Origin: Clostridiaceae bacterium
GTDB lineage: Bacteria > Bacillota > Clostridia > Oscillospirales > Acutalibacteraceae
NCBI GenBank assembly: GCA_904502215.1
Contig: CAJGDQ010000079.1
Location: 1-5,289 of the forward strand
Direction of reading: 5' to 3'
Length of the DNA: 5,289 nt
The notes beneath the pieces are model-generated. The model made no database searches, was not told the origin of the DNA, and was given only the letters and a program-made list of their open reading frames with translations. Made by a program: the position numbers and the translations under genes. Positions 1 to 5,184 of this stretch are shown here, piece by piece (the stretch's first letter is position 1; the number at the start of each line of letters is the position of its first letter).

Positions 1-1020
1 GAAAAATATATCTATATGGAGTTTTTCATTATCGCCGAAGGCGAAATGTGGGACTCTATTCACGAAATTTTGAAAAGGAAGGCAAAGGAAGGCAAGGAAA
101 TTAAGATTATTTTCGATGATTTCGGTTCTATCAAACGCCAGCATAAAAACTTCATTTCAAAGCTTCGTTCAGAAGGTATTGCGGTTTCGGTTTTCAATCC
201 CATCAACCCCATTATGAATATATTTATGAACAACCGCAACCACCGAAAGATTGTTGTTATTGACGGCAAAACCGCTATGACGGGCGGCATCAATATCGGC
301 GATGAATATATCAATGTTGAGGAGCGTTTCGGCTATTGGATGGATAGTGCTATATTCATCAAGGGCAAAGCCGTTAAAAGCTTTCTTGCTATGTTTTGCA
401 CCATGTGGGAATTTACAACGGGAAAACCCATCAATATGAAAGCAAGACTTTGCGAAACCGAAGCCGATGATGATGGATTTGTTATTCCATATAGTGATGA
501 CCCCTTAAGCACCAAAAACCCTGCCGAAGGCATTTATATGCAAATACTCAACACAGCGCAAAAATATGTTTATATCGCAACCCCATATCTAATTATCAGC
601 AACACAATGAAAACCATGCTTAGAATGGCAGCCAATTCAGGAATTCACGTTAGAATTATAACACCGCATATTCCTGATAAATGGTATGTTCACCCCGCAA
701 CCCAATATAATTACCTTGAGCTTTTAGAGGCAGGGGTTAAAATTTATGAATATACCCCCGGTTTTATCCATTCAAAGCTTTTCGTATCGGATGATAAGAT
801 TGCAACGGTTGGCTCTATTAATATGGACTATCGAAGCTTTGTTTTCCATTTTGAATGCGGAGCTTGGATTTGCGATAACAGCACCGTTCTTGATATCAGA
901 GACCATTTCCAAGATTTATTTAAAAACTCAACCGAAATCAAATTGGATAAATGGAAAAAAAGACCAATCAAAATGCGCTTAAAACAAGCTTTTTTGCATC
1001 TTTTCTCACCATTTATGTAA
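1..1020 (+). CDS. cls: Cardiolipin synthase, 5'-truncated by the window edge
   Basis: This membrane phospholipid enzyme of the PLD superfamily makes cardiolipin by condensing two phosphatidylglycerols and releasing glycerol. The window holds the last 339 residues. The frame stays open to base 1, and the residues before the first ATG (position 16) fit the family's conserved block, so that ATG is internal and the true start lies upstream. Bacterial Cls proteins are usually about 480-510 residues, so some 150 N-terminal residues (membrane spans and start of the first PLD domain) are missing. Counting from the ATG at 16, both catalytic HKD motifs are intact: H76-x-K78-x4-D83 in NHRKIVVIDG, followed by GGINIGDEY, and H252-x-K254-x4-D259 in HSKLFVSD, followed by GSINMDYRSF. 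The end SPFM fits the short hydrophobic C-terminus of the family. There is no terminator hairpin directly after the stop, so some read-through into the next small gene is possible. Identification is secure; which Cls paralogue it is cannot be told. Confidence 0.96.
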   Translation, partial: EKYIYMEFFIIAEGEMWDSIHEILKRKAKEGKEIKIIFDDFGSIKRQHKNFISKLRSEGIAVSVFNPINPIMNIFMNNRNHRKIVVIDGKTAMTGGINIGDEYINVEERFGYWMDSAIFIKGKAVKSFLAMFCTMWEFTTGKPINMKARLCETEADDDGFVIPYSDDPLSTKNPAEGIYMQILNTAQKYVYIATPYLIISNTMKTMLRMAANSGIHVRIITPHIPDKWYVHPATQYNYLELLEAGVKIYEYTPGFIHSKLFVSDDKIATVGSINMDYRSFVFHFECGAWICDNSTVLDIRDHFQDLFKNSTEIKLDKWKKRPIKMRLKQAFLHLFSPFM

Positions 1021-1025
1021 TCTGA

Positions 1026-1054
1026 TTGACATTTTAAAATTCAACTGATATAAT
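1026..1054 (+). promoter_or_regulatory. Consensus sigma-A promoter for the 51-residue peptide
   Basis: The -35 box TTGACA (1026-1031) and -10 box TATAAT (1049-1054) are separated by exactly 17 bases. A TG dinucleotide at 1046-1047 gives an extended -10 (TGnTATAAT). All twelve hexamer bases match the housekeeping consensus, which is rare in natural promoters. The expected start is near G1061, leaving a leader of about 34 bases. The spacer contains the 10-bp palindrome ATTTTAAAAT (1031-1040), which may be chance in AT-rich DNA or an operator. The promoter begins five bases after the cls stop codon. Confidence 0.88.
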
Positions 1055-1094
1055 ATTAAAGGAAATACTACTCAAATGAAGGGAGTTATTATAT

Positions 1095-1250
1095 ATGAAA
1101 ACATTTTTAAAGGTTTTAGTTTCTATTTTTGCCGTTTTTGGCGCAATGGTTGGCGCTTTGGCAATCTTTGATAGATTCACCAACAAAAACCGCATTAAAG
1201 GCAATTACCTCGAATGCGATATTGAAGAAGCTGAGGAAGAAATCGAATAA
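1095..1250 (+). CDS. Small single-span membrane protein, 51 residues, unknown function
   Basis: I do not recognise a named family. The reading frame starts at ATG 1095, nine bases after a good ribosome binding site (AAGGGAG, 1079-1085), and stops with TAA at 1248-1250. Residues 4-25 form one hydrophobic helix containing G16-x3-G20, a motif that often packs membrane helices together. A basic patch follows (R27, K31, R33, K35), then the segment KGNYLECD and a strongly acidic tail: 8 of the last 12 residues are Asp or Glu. The charge balance places the C-terminal half in the cytoplasm by the positive-inside rule (inference). C41 is the only cysteine. A dedicated consensus promoter, a good binding site and a strong terminator make it very likely that this is a real, highly expressed single-gene unit. 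It could be a small regulator or structural partner of a membrane protein. A type I toxin is possible but less likely, because no antisense RNA gene is evident and the acidic tail is atypical. Confidence 0.85.
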   Translation: MKTFLKVLVSIFAVFGAMVGALAIFDRFTNKNRIKGNYLECDIEEAEEEIE

Positions 1251-1256
1251 TCTTTT

Positions 1257-1288
1257 AAACCCCTGAGCAAGCTCAGGGGTTTTTATTT
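1257..1288 (+). terminator. Strong intrinsic terminator of the 51-residue gene
   Basis: The stem CCCCTGAG (1260-1267) pairs with CTCAGGGG (1272-1279) around a CAAG loop. Three further A-T pairs extend the base (1257-1259 with 1280-1282). The tract TTTTTATTT follows at 1280-1288. It lies just past the stop at 1250 and touches the stop codon of the convergent noc-like gene. On the minus strand the hairpin is followed only by a weak T-tract, so it may also end that gene's transcript, less efficiently. Confidence 0.93.
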
Positions 1289-2111
1289 AACAAATCTTAA
1301 GCTGAGCCGAGGGTATATTCGGCTCTTTTTTTATTCTGACTTTATATTCGATATATTTATCGGTTTCGTTTCTTCTTGAACTGGCCGTTGCCCCTGCAAG
1401 TTTTAAGGTATCAACAAGCTTTTCGAGGCTATTCGAAAAAAGCCTTATATCCCCTATAACTGCTCGTTTTATCGGTTTTTCTTGTTTTTCAATCCTTTGA
1501 GGATTTAAAATTTTTTCGATATATTCCTTTGCCTCGTTATAGGTTAAGCCTTTTTCAATTATGTAAGATAAAGCGGATAATCTTTTAAAGGAAGGAAGCC
1601 TTAAAATTAACAAAGCATATCTTTCATCAAGCTTTGCCATCTCCAGCATACTTTCCACTTCATCGCCTATCCTTAAAAGTTTTAATTTTTCGGTGATTTC
1701 GTTTTCATCAAGCCCCAATCGTGCCGATATTTCGCTTAAAGAAAAATTGAAATCTATTATAAGAGATTGAATTGCCCTTGCCTCTTCAAAAACCGAAAGC
1801 GGACTCACCTTCAAATTTTCAACAACCGAATATAAAGCGGCAGTTTTAGAATCTATATTATGAACAGCGCAAGGAACTCGCCTTAAACCCGCCACAATAG
1901 CCGCTTCAAGCCTTCTTTTACCTGCTATCAGCTCATAACTTCCGTTTTCATCTTTTCTAACCATTAGCGGTTGAATAATTCCGCTTGAAGCAATACTTTT
2001 TGCCAACATTTTTATTTCATACTTATCAAAGCTTTTCCTCGGGCAAAATGCCGATTTTTTTATTTCCTCAGGTTTTAACATCACAAGCTTTCTTTCCGAT
2101 ATAGTATGCAT
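1287..2111 (-). CDS. noc: ParB/Noc family DNA-binding protein (nucleoid occlusion protein-like)
   Basis: A full-length 274-residue ParB-family protein. Family members bind parS-like sites, load and slide as CTP-dependent clamps, and act in chromosome segregation (ParB/Spo0J) or block division over the nucleoid (Noc). Visible parts are the ParB N-terminal domain (about 8-90) with the C-motif GIIQP (44-48), a helix-turn-helix (about 124-148, SLSEISARLGL), and a C-terminal dimerisation-like domain (about 214-262). The start at 2111 is supported by GGGAGG (2119-2124) seven bases upstream. Noc is suggested mainly by position directly downstream of rsmG, as in Bacillus subtilis; no ParA gene is present here. 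Two phosphate-contact motifs are altered: GERRxR reads GKRRLE (64-69) and ENxQR reads ENLKV (98-102). An N-terminal membrane-targeting helix like that of Bacillus Noc is not obvious. A plain ParB or an orphan paralogue remains possible, so the symbol is tentative. Confidence 0.85.
   Translation of the reverse strand: MHTISERKLVMLKPEEIKKSAFCPRKSFDKYEIKMLAKSIASSGIIQPLMVRKDENGSYELIAGKRRLEAAIVAGLRRVPCAVHNIDSKTAALYSVVENLKVSPLSVFEEARAIQSLIIDFNFSLSEISARLGLDENEITEKLKLLRIGDEVESMLEMAKLDERYALLILRLPSFKRLSALSYIIEKGLTYNEAKEYIEKILNPQRIEKQEKPIKRAVIGDIRLFSNSLEKLVDTLKLAGATASSRRNETDKYIEYKVRIKKEPNIPSAQLKIC
1304..1335 (+). terminator. Second plus-strand terminator inside the noc-like 3' end
   Basis: The stem GAGCCGA (1304-1310) pairs with TCGGCTC (1319-1325) across an eight-base loop, followed by TTTTTTTATT (1326-1335). 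It is oriented to stop plus-strand transcription and lies 16 bases beyond the first terminator, so the two act in tandem. Its DNA also encodes the last residues of the noc-like protein on the other strand. On the minus strand no T-tract follows this hairpin, so it should not stop that transcript. Confidence 0.72.
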
Positions 2112-2124
2112 AAATCAGCCTCCC

Positions 2125-2135
2125 GATAAATTATC
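2125..2135. repeat. Short inverted repeat at the noc-like transcription start
   Basis: GATAA-A-TTATC is a perfect 5-bp inverted repeat around one central base. It overlaps the proposed -10 box and lies next to the ribosome binding site of the noc-like gene. It could be an operator, but a repeat this short in AT-rich DNA may be chance. Confidence 0.3.
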
Positions 2136-2158
2136 TCAAAATCTTAATATATTGTAAA
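2130..2158 (-). promoter_or_regulatory. Probable sigma-A promoter of the noc-like gene
   Basis: On the minus strand, TTTACA (2158-2153) and GATAAT (2135-2130) are 17 bases apart, with TG at 2138-2137 forming an extended -10. Each box differs from consensus by one base. The predicted start near 2123 would leave only about 12 leader bases, placing the ribosome binding site at the very 5' end of the message. A promoter is expected here because a strong terminator separates this gene from rsmG. An alternative -10 (TACAAT, overlapping the -35 box) would need a -35 at poor spacing. Confidence 0.6.
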
Positions 2159-2183
2159 GAAATTTTGGTCGTTAAAATTCGGC

Positions 2184-2222
2184 AAAAAAATAAAAAAACA
2201 GCCGTTTTAAAGCGGCTGTTTT
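2184..2222 (-). terminator. Intrinsic terminator of the rsmG operon
   Basis: On the minus strand the stem AAAACAGCCG (2222-2213) pairs with CGGCTGTTTT (2204-2195) around an eight-base loop, followed by a T-rich run, TTTTTTTATTTTTTT (2198-2184). The rsmG stop codon (2207-2209) sits in the loop, so the last codons of rsmG form the 5' arm. This ends the operon and isolates the noc-like gene. The plus-strand copy lacks a T-tract of similar strength. Confidence 0.93.
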
Positions 2223-2926
2223 GATATATCAGAAGGTTTTCTCGGATATTTTGGCGGTGTTTGCGATATTTTTTTGAAAGAAACAAAGGCTCTTTGCTCA
2301 TCACCCGTTAAGGTTTCGCATATAATATTAGGTTCTGAAAGACCTAAGACCTTAATCGCATTCTTGCAAAGGGTTAATTCTTCTTTTGCCGATGGGCCTT
2401 TCATACTAAGAAATATCCCACCTTTTTTAACAAGAGGCGAGCAATATTCCAACAAAACAGGAAGAGAAGCTACTGCTCTTGCGGTTGCAACATCATAGCT
2501 TTCCCTATGGATTTTCGATTTGCCGGCATCCTCGGCCCTCATATGCACCGTTTCTATTCCCTCAAGACCCAAATCATTTATAACCTCATTTAAAAACACA
2601 AGGCGTTTGTTAAGACTATCCAAAAGGGTTACCTTTAAATCGGGGCGAACAATTTTAAGCACCATACCTGGAAAGCCCGCTCCCGTTCCAACATCTATAA
2701 TACTGCTTCCCTTTTCCAATGGACAGGCCTTTAAAAAGAGAATACAATCATAAAAATGCTTATATAAAACATCCTCGGGCTCGGTTATGGCAGTCAGATT
2801 AATTTTCTCGTTCCATTCAAGGAGTAAATTGCCATAGCGGTTAAGTCTATCGGTTATTTTTTCATCAATTATAACACCAAATTTTTCACAAAGGGGTGCT
2901 ATTTTTTCTATTTTAAAATCAATCAT
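2207..2926 (-). CDS. rsmG: 16S rRNA (guanine527-N7)-methyltransferase RsmG
   Basis: RsmG (GidB) uses S-adenosylmethionine to make m7G at position 527 of 16S rRNA, in the 530 loop of the decoding site; loss is known to give low-level streptomycin resistance. From the ATG at 2926 the protein has 239 residues, the same as the Bacillus enzyme. Visible blocks are NLTAIT (43-48), KHFYDC (56-61), the SAM-binding loop DVGTGAGFPG (78-87), ATARAVA (147-153) and the typical ending KYPRK...QPL. GGAGG (2933-2937) is six bases before this ATG; the ATG directly before it (2929) has only three bases of spacing. The frame extends further upstream, but that part lies over the trmB end and is not RsmG-like. The start overlaps the trmB stop by 8 bases, which suggests translational coupling. 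It is the last gene of the operon. Confidence 0.97.
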   Translation of the reverse strand: MIDFKIEKIAPLCEKFGVIIDEKITDRLNRYGNLLLEWNEKINLTAITEPEDVLYKHFYDCILFLKACPLEKGSSIIDVGTGAGFPGMVLKIVRPDLKVTLLDSLNKRLVFLNEVINDLGLEGIETVHMRAEDAGKSKIHRESYDVATARAVASLPVLLEYCSPLVKKGGIFLSMKGPSAKEELTLCKNAIKVLGLSEPNIICETLTGDEQRAFVSFKKISQTPPKYPRKPSDISKQPL

Positions 2927-3605
2927 CATTTTCCTCCAAAGTATAGGCTTCGAGGCGATATATCGGCTGACCGAGAGACGCAAACCTATGCTCATATTCG
3001 GTTTCGATATTACCCTCAAAATCACTGTTATGAAGGTCAAGCGATACATTTTTAAGAGCAAAACCCTCGCTTGTTAAATGCTCAATCGAGAACTCAAAGA
3101 AATGCATATTATCGGTTTTTTGATGAATTTCGGCGCCTTTTTTAAGTATCTTCTTATATATCTTTAAGAAGTTTCTATGGGTTAACCTATGCGTAGCATA
3201 AGCCTTTTTCGGAAAAGGGCAAGAAAAATTAAGAAAAATACCATCAACCGAATTTTCCTTTAAATACTTCTCTAAATATTCAGCCGAGCATTTAATAAAC
3301 CTTAAATTTGTAAGCTCTGCTTCCTTTGCCTTTTCGCAAGCCTCAACTATAACATTGGCGCTCTTTTCAACCGCCAAAAGATTTATTTCGGGGTGTGCCT
3401 TAGCATATTCAAGGGCAAATTTACCCTTTCCGCATCCTATTTCAAGATATAAAGGCTTGTTATCTCCAAACCAACCATCAAGGTCTAAATATTCCTTATC
3501 GTTTATCGCAGTTTTAAAATTTCTATTTTCAAAATCACTGATAAACAAAATATCTTCAACTGCTAAAAGCCTTTCGTCAAGGTTTTTCTTTTTGCGCATT
3601 CGCAT
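2919..3605 (-). CDS. trmB: tRNA (guanine46-N7)-methyltransferase TrmB with divergent catalytic loop
   Basis: TrmB methylates N7 of G46 in the variable loop of tRNA using S-adenosylmethionine. The 228-residue length is normal. Family marks are the start MRMRKKKNLDERL, the SAM-binding loop LEIGCGKG (54-61), LTHRNFLKIYKKIL (141-154), HQKTDN (161-166), and TEYEHRFASLGQPIYRLEA near the C-terminus. The central motif, usually SDPWPKKRH followed by KRR, here reads SCPFPKKAY followed by THR (128-140). The conserved Asp is thus Cys129, Trp is Phe131, and Arg-His is Ala135-Tyr136. The rest is well preserved and there is no frameshift, so this is a substituted protein and not a decayed gene. The start at 3605 has GGAG (3617-3620) 11 bases upstream; Met3 is a weaker alternative. 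It begins six bases after the WYL gene and overlaps rsmG at its end. The family is certain; full activity is not. Confidence 0.94.
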   Translation of the reverse strand: MRMRKKKNLDERLLAVEDILFISDFENRNFKTAINDKEYLDLDGWFGDNKPLYLEIGCGKGKFALEYAKAHPEINLLAVEKSANVIVEACEKAKEAELTNLRFIKCSAEYLEKYLKENSVDGIFLNFSCPFPKKAYATHRLTHRNFLKIYKKILKKGAEIHQKTDNMHFFEFSIEHLTSEGFALKNVSLDLHNSDFEGNIETEYEHRFASLGQPIYRLEAYTLEENDD

Positions 3606-3611
3606 AATTTT

Positions 3612-4610
3612 TCATTCTCCATAAACTTCTAAAACTTCTTTTGCCCTGTTTTTTATCATATCCTTTAGGGCTTCGGGTTTTACAACCTTTAAGCTTGAGC
3701 CATAGTTCATAACCCAGGTAACAAGCGCATCGGACAAAACAGCATTAACCTTAAAATTAAAGGTTTTCTCGGTTACATTGGTTATAAATATATTCTCCGA
3801 AAACCTATCAAGCACAGGCTCCGAAATCTCTCGGTTGCAGCAAAATTCAACCTGAGCAGAGTCCCCCGTATACATACCAAAAAGCTTATTGGTATAATCG
3901 GCTGTATCGAAAAACTCCTTATATTCGCAAACCTCGGAAAAATGGCGAGCCTTAACACTTAACTCCTCGGCATCATTAATTCTATCAACCCTTAAATGAA
4001 TAAGGTTATCGTATTTTGCGTGGTTGCCGATTAGATAATAACAATCATCCTGCCAGGTAAGAGCATAAGGATTTATAATCATTTCCTTGGTTTTGCGTTT
4101 AACCGAGCGGTCGTTTGCAAAAACTCTGGAAGAATATTCAAGCTTTATTTGATGGCCGTTTTCAATAGCCGAGCTTATCTTATCAATGCTATAATAAATC
4201 TCCTCGTTGCCGCATTTATCCCCTGCCGAGAAAAACACATTTGCTCTTCTCTTTTCTTGGGTTTCACTAAGCATTGAATTAAGCTTTGCCAAAAGCTCTC
4301 TTGTTTTCTTAGCGCTTATAAACTTAGCCGAGCGAACAGCATCACTAAGCAAATAAATCTCAGGCACTTCAAATTCCCTATCCCCTATAAACCAGCCTTT
4401 TTTAGGAATAGTTGTTTTGATTATATCAGCACCGTATTGCTCGAGATATGTAATATCATCATAGATTGATTTTCTCTCGGCTTCTATGCCGAAATCGGAT
4501 AGTTTTTCGGATATATCCGAAGCGTTAAGGGGATTTTCCTCATCGCTATAGCGCTTTAATATATCAAGAATATATATAAGCTTTAGTTTTTGATTAGATT
4601 TCCTCGGCAT
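3612..4610 (-). CDS. WYL-domain transcriptional regulator (HTH-WYL-WCX)
   Basis: A 332-residue cytoplasmic DNA-binding regulator. Residues about 7-60 form a winged helix-turn-helix (LNASDISEKL, then RKSIYDDITYLEQYG), typical of this DeoR-like class. Residues about 136-217 are the WYL domain, including INPYALTWQDDCYYLIG (179-195) and the basic strand LIHLRVDRI (203-211), whose arginines R207 and R210 fit the positively charged pocket described for WYL domains. Residues about 250-330 match the WCX extension. WYL proteins are known as ligand-controlled regulators, in some cases sensing nucleic acid or nucleotides; the ligand here is unknown. GGAG (4620-4623) lies nine bases before the ATG. The start overlaps the RNase M5-like gene by 17 bases and the stop is six bases before trmB, so it is co-transcribed with RNA-processing genes. 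Its target cannot be told from sequence. Confidence 0.92.
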   Translation of the reverse strand: MPRKSNQKLKLIYILDILKRYSDEENPLNASDISEKLSDFGIEAERKSIYDDITYLEQYGADIIKTTIPKKGWFIGDREFEVPEIYLLSDAVRSAKFISAKKTRELLAKLNSMLSETQEKRRANVFFSAGDKCGNEEIYYSIDKISSAIENGHQIKLEYSSRVFANDRSVKRKTKEMIINPYALTWQDDCYYLIGNHAKYDNLIHLRVDRINDAEELSVKARHFSEVCEYKEFFDTADYTNKLFGMYTGDSAQVEFCCNREISEPVLDRFSENIFITNVTEKTFNFKVNAVLSDALVTWVMNYGSSLKVVKPEALKDMIKNRAKEVLEVYGE

Positions 4611-5184
4611 TTTCTATCACTCCGATAAATTCCTCATAGGTATAAAGTGTGTTAACTATATCAATCATAGCGGAAGAAGAAAGGCTTTCGGGCAACTCCA
4701 TTTTTTTAAGAAGCTGCTTTCTTTTTAAAGCACAGTTATCTCTACCCGAAAGACCTAATAAATACATATCATTTTTAGTGATTTTACGTGCATTTTGTGG
4801 CACTTCCCTACCAATAACACCGCTTCTTTTAAGGGCTTCCTCTATCATCTCAGGGCTCATGCCCTCAACGCCCAAAAGTCCCTCTTTTGAAGCCTTTGTT
4901 TTGCGTTTTTCCTTGCCCTTTAAAGACGGCACATAAACATTTATTATCTTGCTATCGCCAACGATTTTTTTGATATAAGCGCGAATTAAGTTTCCCGCAT
5001 TATCGCTATCGGTCATAACAATAACGCCATTTTCCTTTGCTAAAAGCCTTATTAAATCACGCTTCTGACTATCCTTAAAAACCGAAAAGCCATTTGTTGG
5101 AATAATAAGCGCATCTATAACATTTTCAAGGGTTATTTTATCATATTTACCCTCAACAATAACAGGGCAATCAAGCTTTATCAA
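4594..5184 (-). CDS. rnmV: Toprim-domain protein of the ribonuclease M5 type
   Basis: RNase M5 matures the ends of 5S rRNA from its precursor in low-GC Gram-positive bacteria. From the chosen start the protein has 196 residues, close to the 186 of Bacillus RnmV. The N-terminal Toprim domain carries the catalytic Glu11 in PVIVEGKYD (7-15) and the metal-binding pair Asp59/Asp61 in MTDSDNAG (57-64). GVEGMSPEMIEEAL (105-118) matches the family's GVEHAS-type segment, and the C-terminal part (about 138-190) resembles the RNase M5 C-terminal domain (DUF4093). I chose the TTG at 5184 because AAGGGTGA lies five bases upstream and homologues usually start a few residues before the VIVEG strand. TTG 5202 and GTG 5193 are in frame but lack a well-spaced binding site. 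The start overlaps the preceding gene by 14 bases and the end overlaps the WYL gene by 17. The divergent Clostridial branch of this family may not all be proven 5S processors. Confidence 0.85.
   Translation of the reverse strand: MIKLDCPVIVEGKYDKITLENVIDALIIPTNGFSVFKDSQKRDLIRLLAKENGVIVMTDSDNAGNLIRAYIKKIVGDSKIINVYVPSLKGKEKRKTKASKEGLLGVEGMSPEMIEEALKRSGVIGREVPQNARKITKNDMYLLGLSGRDNCALKRKQLLKKMELPESLSSSAMIDIVNTLYTYEEFIGVIENAEEI

Noticed and set aside
16..18. ATG at 16 as the real start of the cardiolipin synthase
   Set aside because: The frame is open to the edge and the upstream residues match the family; a start here would remove part of the first PLD domain and the membrane spans.
60..982. Open frames of 66-84 codons antisense to or out of frame within cls
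   Set aside because: They overlap a clearly conserved gene, lack good binding sites and show no recognisable domains; the same applies to plus-strand frames opposite rsmG, trmB and the RNase M5-like gene.
1095..1250. The 51-residue peptide as a type I toxin with antisense antitoxin
   Set aside because: No convincing promoter for an antisense RNA is visible opposite it, and its long acidic tail is unlike typical short hydrophobic toxins.
1304..1335. Terminator for the noc-like gene
   Set aside because: The T-tract is on the plus strand and the hairpin lies before the noc stop codon, so it is oriented against the opposite transcript.
2927..3061. A 45-residue N-terminal extension of RsmG in the same open frame
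   Set aside because: It lies over the end of trmB, is not like the RsmG N-terminus, and a strong ribosome binding site precedes the ATG at 2926, which gives the normal 239-residue length.
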